Source: JAAUTS01 sp038250235 (GTDB taxonomy: Bacteria > Verrucomicrobiota > Verrucomicrobiia > Methylacidiphilales > JAAUTS01). Taken from it: a stretch of DNA of 25,261 nucleotides. This document shows positions 16,071-24,187 of this stretch, one piece after another. The translations under genes and the position numbers were made by a program. The stretch is from contig JBBSCO010000044.1 of NCBI GenBank assembly GCA_038250235.1, positions 1-25,261 of the forward strand, written 5' to 3'. How positions within the stretch are numbered: position 1 is the stretch's first letter; each line of letters starts with the position of its first letter. The notes under the pieces are model-generated. The model ran no database searches, was not told the origin of the DNA, and was given only the letters and a program-made list of their open reading frames with translations.

Positions 16071-16712
16071 TTACCAGACAAAGGATTTCTTTTGGGCGAT
16101 GATTTTACCGTTGCGCACCACGGAGATACGCCAGGAAATAACATCGCCGTCCGTCGTGTAAGAATCCCCCGTGACCGAAAAAGTTCCCTTCATCGAACCT
16201 TTGGCCTGCTGGTAGGGAATCTCAACCGTATTGACCTTGTCACGGGTATTTTTTTGGCGGTAATCAAAGCGGAGTGTCAGGGGTTCTGCCGGTCCGTCGG
16301 TGGCCCAGTTCACAATATAGTAATGGCCTTTCCTGCTTGCGATTTGGGCCTGGGTCACGGCTCCATGGTCAAAATACTTGAATTCATATTCAAGAGCTTT
16401 GTCTCCACCTGTGGGTGTCTTGGACTTGTCATTGAGAAAATCATAGATTTTTTTCAGTTTGACCTTGCCATCCAACTCCGTGGGCAGATCCCAGGCTTCC
16501 AGAGGGCGGGGCTTTGTGCCTTTGACATCAAGGGGTGGAATCAGGGGGGTTGTCTTGGATTTTGAATCAGGCACCACATCCGATTCCGTTTTCTTGGCTT
16601 TGAGTTCCTTACCCTCTTCCTGGTTTTTTTTCTGGCTCTGGGCTACACATGGGTTCGGCAATAAAAGGCCCAGAACCAAGGCAATGACGAGTACAAATAG
16701 GAAACGCATCAT
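16071..16712 (-). CDS. Secreted/periplasmic protein of unknown function
   Basis: This 213-residue protein has a clear signal peptide (MMRFLFVLVIALVLGLLLPN) with a likely signal peptidase I site after VAQ or CVA near residue 24-25. A Lys/Glu-rich segment follows (about 26-60), then a compact domain to the end with many alternating polar and hydrophobic stretches suggestive of beta strands (for example GHYYIVNWATDGPAEPLTLRF and GDVISWRISVVRNGKIIAQ). The frame is open upstream to 16823, but the ATG pair at 16712/16709 gives the signal peptide; the longer frame would overlap rsmI. I recognise no family. Its place between rsmI and exbB suggests an envelope role, possibly linked to the TonB motor, but this is inference. 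Confidence 0.82.
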   Translation of the reverse strand: MMRFLFVLVIALVLGLLLPNPCVAQSQKKNQEEGKELKAKKTESDVVPDSKSKTTPLIPPLDVKGTKPRPLEAWDLPTELDGKVKLKKIYDFLNDKSKTPTGGDKALEYEFKYFDHGAVTQAQIASRKGHYYIVNWATDGPAEPLTLRFDYRQKNTRDKVNTVEIPYQQAKGSMKGTFSVTGDSYTTDGDVISWRISVVRNGKIIAQKKSFVW

Positions 16713-16740
16713 TCTATCTAGCGGTTCAGGCCGAAGTCTG

Positions 16741-17463
16741 TCAAACGCAATGGTTTGAGCTTTCAACTTCCGAAGATGCCCCTCTCCTGTCTCCGGCACC
16801 TTGCACCAGGTAAGTGATTTCACCCCTGACTTTTTGGGCCCTGAAATGGGCTAAGAGCTCTTCAGGCCTCCCGGTTTTTACTTCTTCGAACTTCTTGGTC
16901 AACTCCCGTGCGACGCAGACATCGCGCCCAGGCAGCACGGCCAGGCTGTCCTCCAGGGTTTTCAGCAATCGGTGGGGCGATTCAAAATAAACACTGGTGC
17001 AATCCCTCTCCATGGCTGCTTTCAGCTCTTTCTGTCTGGCCCCGCCTTTAACGGGCAGAAATCCTCCAAAATAAAAGGGCGTGATTTTCAGGCCCGAAGC
17101 CACCAGACCGTGCAGCACCGCTGAAGGTCCCGGCACCACCTCAACATCCACTCCTGCCGCCACACACTCACGGATCAGCCTTTCCCCGGGATCTGAGACC
17201 CCGGGCATTCCGGCATCACTGACCAAGGCAATCTGCTCCCCCTGAGCAAAACGTTGCAGAAACTCTTCAATCCGTGTGGCCTCATTGAACTTATGGTAAC
17301 TGACCTGCTTTTTTTTGATTTCGAAATGATGCAGCAGGAGCCCTGTATGCCGTGTATCCTCCGCCGCAATCAAATCCACTTCCTTCAAAACACGCAATGC
17401 ACGCAGAGTCAGATCTTCCAAATTACCGATCGGTGTTCCCACGATATAAAGTTTTCCAGCCAT
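16741..17463 (-). CDS. rsmI: 16S rRNA (cytidine-2'-O)-methyltransferase RsmI
   Basis: This 240-residue tetrapyrrole-methylase-fold enzyme methylates the ribose of C1402 in 16S rRNA using S-adenosylmethionine. The motifs are VGTPIGNLEDLTLRA (8-22), AAEDTRHT (33-40), LVSDAGMPGVSDPG (80-93), PGPSA (111-115), ESPHR (161-165) and ARELTKKFEE (185-194). Together they are diagnostic for RsmI. ATG 17463 was chosen over the frame extension to 17481 because it begins the conserved N-terminus; GGAG lies about nine bases upstream. It heads the nine-gene minus-strand block and is divergent from pyruvate kinase. Confidence 0.96.
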   Translation of the reverse strand: MAGKLYIVGTPIGNLEDLTLRALRVLKEVDLIAAEDTRHTGLLLHHFEIKKKQVSYHKFNEATRIEEFLQRFAQGEQIALVSDAGMPGVSDPGERLIRECVAAGVDVEVVPGPSAVLHGLVASGLKITPFYFGGFLPVKGGARQKELKAAMERDCTSVYFESPHRLLKTLEDSLAVLPGRDVCVARELTKKFEEVKTGRPEELLAHFRAQKVRGEITYLVQGAGDRRGASSEVESSNHCV

Positions 17464-17578
17464 AAATGTTGCTCCATCCACCTTCGCATTACGCCTTCAA
17501 AAAATCAAAGGCAATGCCTACTTTTCTCCCGGCTTCTTACGCATTGCATACGGAAGGATTCTCTGCCAAGACTTCCCG

Positions 17579-18991
17579 ATGCGGAAGACCAAAATTATTG
17601 CAACTCTGGGTCCTGCCACGGAAACACCAGAAACGCTGGCCCAATTGATCCGCACAGGCGTGAACATCTTCCGCCTCAACATGTCCCACGCCAGTCATGA
17701 ATGGGTCAGAACCATCGTGCCCCGCATCCGGCAACTGGCGGATGAACAAAACACCTCGGTCGGTGTTCTCATGGATACTCAGGGACCAGCCATCCGCACC
17801 GGTGACCTGCCCACCAAACTTCAACTCAAGGTCGGAGAAACCTTCACTTTCACCGTCAGGGGCCACAAATCAGAGGAGATCCATTCCGTCGACACCAATT
17901 ACGACGATCTCGTAAAGGACATCGAGGTCGGGGATGTCGTCATGGTGGACAACGGTGTCATCCAAATGGTGGTGCGCGACAAAAACGACTTCCATCTCCG
18001 CTGTGAAGTCCTCACCGCCGGACAACTGGGCAGCCGCCGCCACATCAATCTCCCCGGCATCAAAGTCAACCTCCCTTCGATAACGGAAAAGGATCTGGCC
18101 GACATCAAGGTGGGCATCGAAATTAAAGTTGATTTCATCGCCCTCTCCTTTGTCCGTGAAGCCAACGATATCAGTATGCTCAGACAGGTGCTTGAAGCTG
18201 AAAACGCCGGACACATCAAAATCGTGGCCAAAATTGAAGATCAGTCCGCTGTCCACAATGTCGTTGAAATCATGTCCGCTGCGGACGCCATCATGGTGGC
18301 CCGGGGTGATCTGGGGATCGAGTGGCCTTATGAGGAACTGCCCATCATCCAGCGTCGCATCATAAAAAAATGCATCCAATCCCGTAAGCCGGTCATCGTG
18401 GCTACCCACATGCTGGAAAGCATGATTGAAAGTCCCATGCCCACCCGGGCCGAGATTACGGATGTGGCCAATGCCGTCTTCGAAGGCACCGACGCCATCA
18501 TGCTTTCTGGAGAAACCACGGTCGGGCGCTACCCCATACGTTGTGTCGAAGTTCTCGATAAAGTCGCCCAACGCATCGAACGAAGCGGTTCCATCGGTTT
18601 TCACCACAGCATCTCCCTCACCCAAGACCGGGACAAAGTGGCCTCTTCCGCAGTTCACATGGCCAACCAGATCAAAGCGGATGGCCTCTGTGTGTTTACC
18701 CATACCGGCAACAGCGCCAGGATTTGTGCGGCCCTCCGACCCGAAAGCACCCCCATCTTCGCCTTCACTCCGGACGAGTCCCTCTGCCGTCAACTCTCCC
18801 TCAACCATGCCGTACGCTCCTTGGTTCTCTCCTTGAATAACAATCCCCAAGACACCATTGCTGCAGCCGAAGAACTCCTTTTGAAACGTCAATGGGTTAG
18901 CGAAGGATGCCGCCTGGTAATTCTGAGCGATCTCAGGGTGAAAGACAAAACGATTTGGTCCGTCCAAATGCGGGTCGTCGGAAATTCCTGA
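17579..18991 (+). CDS. pyk: Pyruvate kinase
   Basis: This 470-residue glycolytic enzyme transfers phosphate from phosphoenolpyruvate to ADP. The active-site residues are present: FRLNMSH (Arg32, Asn34), KIVAKIED (Lys218, Glu220), ARGDLGIE (Asp244), ATHMLESM and AEITDVANAVFEGTDAIMLS. The B domain lies at about 69-160 and the C-terminal allosteric domain at about 340-470. Two variations are notable: the 'QGPKIRTG' segment reads QGPAIRTG, and the usual ATQMLESM reads ATHMLESM. Both positions vary among bacterial enzymes, so activity is expected. There is no extra C-terminal PEP-utiliser domain. The 115-bp gap upstream, shared with rsmI, shows no clear promoter by eye. Confidence 0.97.
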   Translation: MRKTKIIATLGPATETPETLAQLIRTGVNIFRLNMSHASHEWVRTIVPRIRQLADEQNTSVGVLMDTQGPAIRTGDLPTKLQLKVGETFTFTVRGHKSEEIHSVDTNYDDLVKDIEVGDVVMVDNGVIQMVVRDKNDFHLRCEVLTAGQLGSRRHINLPGIKVNLPSITEKDLADIKVGIEIKVDFIALSFVREANDISMLRQVLEAENAGHIKIVAKIEDQSAVHNVVEIMSAADAIMVARGDLGIEWPYEELPIIQRRIIKKCIQSRKPVIVATHMLESMIESPMPTRAEITDVANAVFEGTDAIMLSGETTVGRYPIRCVEVLDKVAQRIERSGSIGFHHSISLTQDRDKVASSAVHMANQIKADGLCVFTHTGNSARICAALRPESTPIFAFTPDESLCRQLSLNHAVRSLVLSLNNNPQDTIAAAEELLLKRQWVSEGCRLVILSDLRVKDKTIWSVQMRVVGNS

Positions 18992-19065
18992 AATCACAGC
19001 CCCATCGTTGACGGCCAAACGCCAAATTAACTTGCGAAAATAGCTCCTCTTCGGGAAATTGACTC

Positions 19066-20031
19066 ATGCCACTTCTCGACAAACCCCTTCACGAATTAGT
19101 CGACTATCAAGGTCGTAATCCGCGTCCGGACGATTTCGATACTTTCTGGGACACTGCCCTGCAGGAACTTGACGCAACAGACCCCCAGGTCGTCCTCAAG
19201 CCCTATACCCAATTAAACACGTCGGCCTCGGATTGTTTCGATCTCTATTTCAACGGTGTCGGTGGAGCGCGTTTACACGCCAAGTATTTCCGGCCCAAAA
19301 AATCCCTGCGTCCACATCCGGCAGTACTCATGTTTCACGGCTATACCGGGCACAGCGGAGAGTGGGTGGACAAACTGGCCTACGTGGCCGAGGGTTTCTG
19401 CGTTGCGGCCCTCGATTGCCGGGGCCAGGGAGGACTGAGCGAAGATACCGGCGGAGTCAAAGGAACGACCCACCATGGACACATCATCCGTGGATTGGAT
19501 GACTCCCCGGAAAAACTTCTCTTCCGCCAGATCTTTCTGGACACTGCCCAGTTGGCCCGGATCGTCATGAATTTTCCCGAAGTGGATGCTTCGCGCGTGG
19601 GTGCCCTCGGAGGCTCCCAGGGAGGAGCTCTCACCCTTGCCTGTGCTTCACTGGAACCCCGTATTCAGTTGGCCTCCCCGGTCTTCCCCTTCCTCTGCGA
19701 TTACCAGCGGGTCTGGGAAATGGATCAGGCCAAAAATGCCTACCAGGAACTAACCACCTACTTTCGTTACTTTGATCCACAACACGAAAGAGAGAAGGAT
19801 ATCTTCCTGCGGCTGGGCTATATCGATCTGCAATTCCTGGTTCCACGGATACGCGGTGAAGTTCTCATGTTCACAGGCTTGATGGATGCCATCTGCCCCC
19901 CGTCCAGCCAGTTTGCCGCCTACAATAAGATCACTTCAAAAAAGGAAGTGAAAATTTATCCGGACTTCGGCCATGAAGGACTGCCTGGCCAGCCGGATAT
20001 GACCTTCAACTTCATGATGCAGATGCGTTGA
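19066..20031 (+). CDS. CE7 family acetyl esterase (acetyl xylan esterase / cephalosporin C deacetylase)
   Basis: This 321-residue alpha/beta hydrolase removes acetyl groups from acetylated xylo-oligosaccharides and related esters. The catalytic triad is complete: Ser184 in GALGGSQGG, Asp274 in FTGLMDAICPP and His303 in PDFGHEG, spaced almost exactly as in characterised Bacillus CE7 enzymes. The family motif RGQGG (119-123) is present. No signal peptide is visible, so it acts in the cytoplasm on imported fragments, as in other CE7 enzymes. Start ATG 19066 matches the family N-terminus. The last 20 bp overlap the end of the convergent uronate isomerase gene. The 74-bp gap after pyk shows no terminator that I can support. 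Confidence 0.95.
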   Translation: MPLLDKPLHELVDYQGRNPRPDDFDTFWDTALQELDATDPQVVLKPYTQLNTSASDCFDLYFNGVGGARLHAKYFRPKKSLRPHPAVLMFHGYTGHSGEWVDKLAYVAEGFCVAALDCRGQGGLSEDTGGVKGTTHHGHIIRGLDDSPEKLLFRQIFLDTAQLARIVMNFPEVDASRVGALGGSQGGALTLACASLEPRIQLASPVFPFLCDYQRVWEMDQAKNAYQELTTYFRYFDPQHEREKDIFLRLGYIDLQFLVPRIRGEVLMFTGLMDAICPPSSQFAAYNKITSKKEVKIYPDFGHEGLPGQPDMTFNFMMQMR

Positions 20032-21436
20032 CTTCCAATTTGAAGAACGACTCGGCATTCCGGTAGCTGATGTCCGCAACCAGGTTGCTGAGAAGTTCCC
20101 AATCAGCCGGCAGTTCCCCCTGCTCCACGTCACGGCCGATCAGATTACACAGGATACGGCGGAAATATTCGTGACGGGTATAGGAAAGGAAGCTGCGCGA
20201 GTCCGTCAACATCCCAACAAAACGGCTGAGCAACCCAAGGTTGGAAAGGGCATTGATCTGCCATTCCATTGCTTCTTTCTGATCCAGGAACCACCATCCG
20301 CTACCCCATTGGATTTTGCCGGCCTTGCTTCCGTCCTGAAAATTCCCAATCATGGTGCCGAAGACATAGTTGTCGGCTGGATTCAGGTTATAGATCACGG
20401 TCTTGGGAAGTTCTCCGGTGGAATCAAGCATGTTCAGATAGGCTGACAAGGCGGATGCCTGGGGAAAATCCCCGATGGAATCACATCCGATGTCCGGACC
20501 TATGCTTCTGAAAAGTCGGCTGTTATTGTTCCGGAGTGCCCCCAGATGCAGTTGTTTGGTCCAGCCCCGGTCGGCATCCCAGCGTCCGGAAAGAACCATA
20601 ATATAAGTCGCAAATTTGCGCTGCTCCAAAGTAGTCACCACCTCACCGGACAGGGCCTTCTTGTAAACCGTGGCAGCTTCATCTTCCGTAACGTCCTCGG
20701 CATAGCAGGACTCAAGACCGTGATCAGAGAGCCGTCCTCCGAGGGAGTGAAAAAAGTCGTGGCGACTTTTCAAAGCTTGAACAAAGGATTTCAGATCCCC
20801 GCATAACATTCCGGAAACCTGCTCCAGTTTGGTCACCCAGACTTTGAAGACCCCGGGCTTGTCCACAGACAGGGCCTTGTCCGGTCGGAAAGTCGGATAT
20901 ACACGAGTGTAGAGATTTTGTGATGCAATGGAACGGTGATGCTCCAGCGAATCCGTAGGATCATCTGTCGTACAGACGACTTTGACCTTGAAACGCCTCA
21001 GAAGTGACTGGGTGCTGAATTCCGGTGATTTCAGTTTTTCGTTGGCTTCATCCCAGATTTCACGCGCTGTTTCGGGACATAAAAGTTTGTGAATACCGAA
21101 GTAGCGGGCCAATTCCAAGTGGGTCCAGTGATAAAGCGGATTTCTCAGGGTTTGGGGAACCGTTTGGGCAAAAGCTTCAAACTTCTCCCAGTCTGTGGCA
21201 TCTCCCGTGCAAAAACGCTCAGGAATCCCATTCGAACGCATGGCCCGCCATTTGTAATGATCCCCAGCCAACCAGATCTCGTAAAGATTTCGGAAGGACT
21301 TATTGTCTGCCATCTGATCAGAGGGCAAGTGACAGTGATAATCAAAAATCGGCAAAGATTCCGCCACTTCATGATAGAGCCGCCGGGCCCAGTCGTTTTT
21401 TAACAAAAAGTCGTTGGTAATGAATGCGGAGGACAT
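20012..21436 (-). CDS. uxaC: Uronate (glucuronate) isomerase
   Basis: This 474-residue amidohydrolase-superfamily enzyme interconverts D-glucuronate and D-fructuronate, or D-galacturonate and D-tagaturonate, the first step in uronic-acid catabolism. The metal-binding N-terminal motif FDYHCHLPS (His34, His36) is present. The order of conserved blocks (NLYEIWLAGDHYKWRAMRSNG, CTTDDPTDSLEHH, and the C-terminal FLSYTRHEYFRRILCNLIG) and the length agree with UxaC. ATG 21436 was preferred; a TTG six codons upstream (21454) is the only alternative. The stop lies within the last codons of the convergent esterase. No uronate reductase or dehydratase gene is in the window. Confidence 0.97.
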   Translation of the reverse strand: MSSAFITNDFLLKNDWARRLYHEVAESLPIFDYHCHLPSDQMADNKSFRNLYEIWLAGDHYKWRAMRSNGIPERFCTGDATDWEKFEAFAQTVPQTLRNPLYHWTHLELARYFGIHKLLCPETAREIWDEANEKLKSPEFSTQSLLRRFKVKVVCTTDDPTDSLEHHRSIASQNLYTRVYPTFRPDKALSVDKPGVFKVWVTKLEQVSGMLCGDLKSFVQALKSRHDFFHSLGGRLSDHGLESCYAEDVTEDEAATVYKKALSGEVVTTLEQRKFATYIMVLSGRWDADRGWTKQLHLGALRNNNSRLFRSIGPDIGCDSIGDFPQASALSAYLNMLDSTGELPKTVIYNLNPADNYVFGTMIGNFQDGSKAGKIQWGSGWWFLDQKEAMEWQINALSNLGLLSRFVGMLTDSRSFLSYTRHEYFRRILCNLIGRDVEQGELPADWELLSNLVADISYRNAESFFKLEVNASAS

Positions 21437-21466
21437 CTGGAGATCTTGCTTCAACGTCCGATAAAT

Positions 21467-21865
21467 TCAATCACTGTTCCGATTGAAAGCACTGCCTTGG
21501 GGATTTTCCCCCGATAGAGAGAGGCTTGGCTTCATCTTATACCTGGCACCTTCCACGACAAGATGCGGGTATTGCCAGGTAAGGGCTGTGGCTGTGGCCG
21601 TGTCCTGGTTGGCAAGCCGGACGGGATATCTGGAAGAAGACGGATAAAAGGGAGGGTTGGCCGAAAGGGCGGGAGCGCAGGTCAAAGCAGGCAAGCTCAA
21701 TCCAAGCAAAAGTCCAAAAACCACGGCAGAGAAAAAGATCAAAACAATCCAGGCCACCGGCAAATCCCTGCTGCTGCATTGCCGGGAAAAAGCCTGGTGA
21801 ATAAAGGCGAACGCTTTCACCAAAAGCGTCAAGCCCAACCGAAGATACCGCCCCGGAACATCCAT
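21467..21865 (-). CDS. Small membrane protein of unknown function upstream of uxaC
   Basis: This is a 132-residue protein with a strong hydrophobic helix (about 38-62, PVAWIVLIFFSAVVFGLLLGLSLPA) and a weaker hydrophobic patch nearer the N-terminus. The C-terminal half is polar and rich in Ser, Pro and Ala, so one or two membrane passes are possible. ATG 21865 was chosen because AAAGGG lies a suitable distance upstream; the frame is open to 21895. The stop is 30 bp before the uxaC start on the same strand, suggesting co-transcription. The end of a longer antisense frame of srkA overlaps this region, but the hydrophobic helix and ribosome-binding site favour this reading. No family is recognised. 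Confidence 0.6.
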   Translation of the reverse strand: MDVPGRYLRLGLTLLVKAFAFIHQAFSRQCSSRDLPVAWIVLIFFSAVVFGLLLGLSLPALTCAPALSANPPFYPSSSRYPVRLANQDTATATALTWQYPHLVVEGARYKMKPSLSLSGENPQGSAFNRNSD

Positions 21866-21908
21866 ACTTAACCCTTTCTGTTTTGCCCGAGACAATTAGT
21901 ATCAAAAG

Positions 21909-22952
21909 ATGGCCGGAAAAAAACAAACAAATCCTGTTCCTGGACCCGCCCCGGCATTCTCTTGGGGCGACAGTGACACCCGTTTTTTTTACGATCTCAA
22001 TCCGGACCGGATCCTTGAGGCTGTGGACAATCTTGGTTACCGCTGCACAGGTCGCTGCCTTCCCCTGAACAGCATGGAAAACCGCGTTTATGAAATAGAA
22101 GTGGACGATCCCGGTAACAACGAAACCGGTGTGACCTACCTCATTGCCAAATTCTACCGACCCGGACGCTGGACCGGAGAACAGATTTTGGATGAACACC
22201 AGTTTATCCGGGATCTGCAGGAACAAGACATCCCTGCCATTGCCCCTCTGGCAGGTCCTGACGGCCAGACGCTTTATCGGATGGAGGATTGTGGTATTTT
22301 CTATGCCTTGTCCCCGCGTCAGGGCGGACGCAATCCCGATGAACTTCAGGATGAGCAGTTGAAAAGGCTGGGGCATCTGCTGGCCCGCGTTCACAACGTG
22401 GGCCAACAAAAGAACGCCACCCATCGTATTCGCCTGGATCTGGAAACTTATGGATTGGCCAGTCTTGAGTATCTTCTGGAAAGCGAATCCATTCCGGAAG
22501 ATTTGGAAGAAAGGTATGCCGATGTGGTGGAAGACATCTGCGAACTAAGCTTTCCTCTGTTTGAACAAGCCAGCTACCAACGTATCCACGGGGATTGCCA
22601 TCTGGGCAATCTTCTCTGGCGGATCGATCAGATCTATCTGGTTGATTTTGATGATATGGTTAACGGTCCCTGTATCCAGGATCTCTGGCTCCTCGTTCCG
22701 GGACGGGATCCCGAAAGCCTGAGACAGTTCAACCTCCTGCTGTCCGCCTACTCGGAAATGAAAGATTTTGATCAGGCCAGCCTACAGTTGATCGAACCTC
22801 TCCGTGCGTTGCGCTATATCCACTTTTCGGCCTGGATCGCCAAACGCTGGTCGGACCCGGCCTTTCCTCAGGCTTTTACTCATTATGGCACCCGCAATTA
22901 CTGGATGGAACAGATCCAGGATTTGGAAGAGTGCCGGGATTTAATGCTTTAG
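21909..22952 (+). CDS. srkA: SrkA/YihE-like stress response kinase
   Basis: This 347-residue protein has an aminoglycoside-phosphotransferase/protein-kinase fold. It parallels E. coli SrkA (YihE/RdoA) block by block: LNSMENRVYEIEV, IAKFYRPGRWTGEQILDEHQF (nucleotide Lys81), APLAGPDG, the catalytic HGDCHLGNLLW (227-237, Asp229), the metal-binding VDFDDMVNGP (Asp246), QDLWLLVPG, and LIEPLRALRYIHFSAWI. SrkA phosphorylates Ser/Thr residues and protects cells from stress-induced death in E. coli. The first 20 residues are a polar, Pro-rich extension. It is divergent from the small membrane protein across 43 bp. The start has no obvious ribosome-binding site. Confidence 0.94.
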   Translation: MAGKKQTNPVPGPAPAFSWGDSDTRFFYDLNPDRILEAVDNLGYRCTGRCLPLNSMENRVYEIEVDDPGNNETGVTYLIAKFYRPGRWTGEQILDEHQFIRDLQEQDIPAIAPLAGPDGQTLYRMEDCGIFYALSPRQGGRNPDELQDEQLKRLGHLLARVHNVGQQKNATHRIRLDLETYGLASLEYLLESESIPEDLEERYADVVEDICELSFPLFEQASYQRIHGDCHLGNLLWRIDQIYLVDFDDMVNGPCIQDLWLLVPGRDPESLRQFNLLLSAYSEMKDFDQASLQLIEPLRALRYIHFSAWIAKRWSDPAFPQAFTHYGTRNYWMEQIQDLEECRDLML

Positions 22953-22972
22953 CCGTAACGATGCAGTTGCTG

Positions 22973-23121
22973 GCCCACGAAACACACGAAAAAACGCGAA
23001 ATGGGAGCAGAAGAGTTCAAAAATTACTGGCAATCCAAAGCTTTTTTCAGCGAGCCTCCCCAAAGGAATTCTCACTAACCATTCTCTCTCTATTGCGCGT
23101 CTTTTCGAGTGTTCAGCGGGC
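22973..23121. repeat. Imperfect long inverted repeat, MITE-like
   Basis: The 236-bp gap between srkA and the PfkB gene holds a palindromic element of about 149 bp. The left arm begins GCCCACGAAACACACGAAAA (from 22973) and pairs with the reverse complement of the right arm ending at 23121. The first 35 aligned bases match at 27 positions, including AACAC, CGAAAA and ACGCG. The centre (about 23010-23085) does not pair. CGAAACACACGAAA-type motifs are familiar as dispersed repeats in many environmental bacterial genomes. Small frames on both strands here are by-products of the repeat. No transposase is present, so any mobility would be in trans. The remainder of the gap shows no gene. Confidence 0.55.
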
Positions 23122-23188
23122 TGCGTTTTGACGGCCCCCAATTTTGGGATTGTCGTTTTAGGCCTGCTGCCTGCATTCTTTTCATCTT

Positions 23189-24181
23189 ATGACTACAAAC
23201 CGCCCGTTTGCCTGCATCGGAGTCGGTGCCCCCATCATGGATTCCCTCGCCCGGGTTCCTGAAAGTTTTGTTTCCGCGATAGGAGGAGCCAAAGGAGGGA
23301 TGGAATATGTTGAGGCCGCCCGCATGGAATCTGTCCTTCAGGAATTGGCCGGCCAGGTCACGGAAGTCCCCGGTGGATCAGCCGCCAATACCACCCAGGC
23401 TTTGGCTCGATTGGGTCTGGAAGTCGCTTTTCTCGGCAAGATCGGAAACGACTCCACTTCCAACATTTATCTGGATAATTTCAGGCAATCCGGCGGCAAC
23501 ATCTCCAAGTTCAAAAAAGGCGATCTTCCCAATGCACGCTGCCTCTCCCTGGTGACTCCGGATTCCGAACGCACGATGCGTACGCATTTGGGTGCTGCCG
23601 TGACCCTTTCAACATCGGAGATCAGTGTGGCCGACTTTCAGGATTGCCGACATGCCCACTTGGAAGGCTACCTCTTGTTCAATCCGGAACTGGCCCTTCA
23701 TATTCTGGAGTGTGCCAGCCAGGCCGGCTGTAGCATCAGCCTGGATCTGGCTTCTTTTGAAGTGGTTCATGCCTCCAAAGATATCCTGAAGGATCTCCTC
23801 ACCCGCTACGTCGACATTGTCTTTTCCAATGAAGACGAAGCCAAAGCTTTTGTGGGCAAAGAGAATGACTACCCCTCCATGGCCCGGGAATTGGGCAACT
23901 ACTGCGATATCGCTGTGGTTAAAGTCGGCAAGGAAGGTTCCCACATCGTGCAAAACGGGGAACTCATTTCCATCAAGCCTGTTCTGGTGGAAAAGGCTCT
24001 GGATACAACCGGAGCCGGGGATGCCTGGGCGGCAGGATTTCTTTACGGATGGCTCACGGGCAAGCCTGTCGAACACAGTGGAAATCTGGGCTCACGTTTG
24101 GGGGCTGAAGTCGTTCAGGTTCTCGGACCCAGGATACCAACGAACCGGTGGCAGCCCATCAAGACTGACCATTCAATCTGA
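23189..24181 (+). CDS. PfkB family carbohydrate/nucleoside kinase
   Basis: This 330-residue ribokinase-fold kinase resembles the adenosine-kinase/sugar-kinase branch. The N-terminal glycine motif PGGSAANT (61-68) binds substrate. The C-terminal DTTGAGDAWAAGFLYG (272-287) holds the anion hole and catalytic base Asp278, and the FSNEDEAKAF segment precedes the ATP site. Members phosphorylate sugars such as fructose, ribose or 2-keto-3-deoxygluconate, or adenosine. KDG would fit the nearby uronate isomerase, but the substrate cannot be decided from sequence alone. The start has no clear ribosome-binding site. The gene ends 6 bp before the convergent DUF192 gene. Confidence 0.95.
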   Translation: MTTNRPFACIGVGAPIMDSLARVPESFVSAIGGAKGGMEYVEAARMESVLQELAGQVTEVPGGSAANTTQALARLGLEVAFLGKIGNDSTSNIYLDNFRQSGGNISKFKKGDLPNARCLSLVTPDSERTMRTHLGAAVTLSTSEISVADFQDCRHAHLEGYLLFNPELALHILECASQAGCSISLDLASFEVVHASKDILKDLLTRYVDIVFSNEDEAKAFVGKENDYPSMARELGNYCDIAVVKVGKEGSHIVQNGELISIKPVLVEKALDTTGAGDAWAAGFLYGWLTGKPVEHSGNLGSRLGAEVVQVLGPRIPTNRWQPIKTDHSI

Positions 24182-24187
24182 CCTTGG

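Noticed and set aside
17870..19018. A 382-residue minus-strand frame
   Set aside because: It is antisense to the certain pyruvate kinase gene, has Gly/Asp/His-rich composition typical of a codon-biased shadow, and matches no family.
21537..22424. A 295-residue minus-strand frame
   Set aside because: It is mostly antisense to srkA, and its beginning competes with the better supported small membrane protein; no family pattern is seen.
22931..23141. Two small frames, one per strand, containing an FRVFRGP-like string
   Set aside because: They lie inside the inverted-repeat element and represent translations of repeat DNA, as seen for spurious genes in other genomes.
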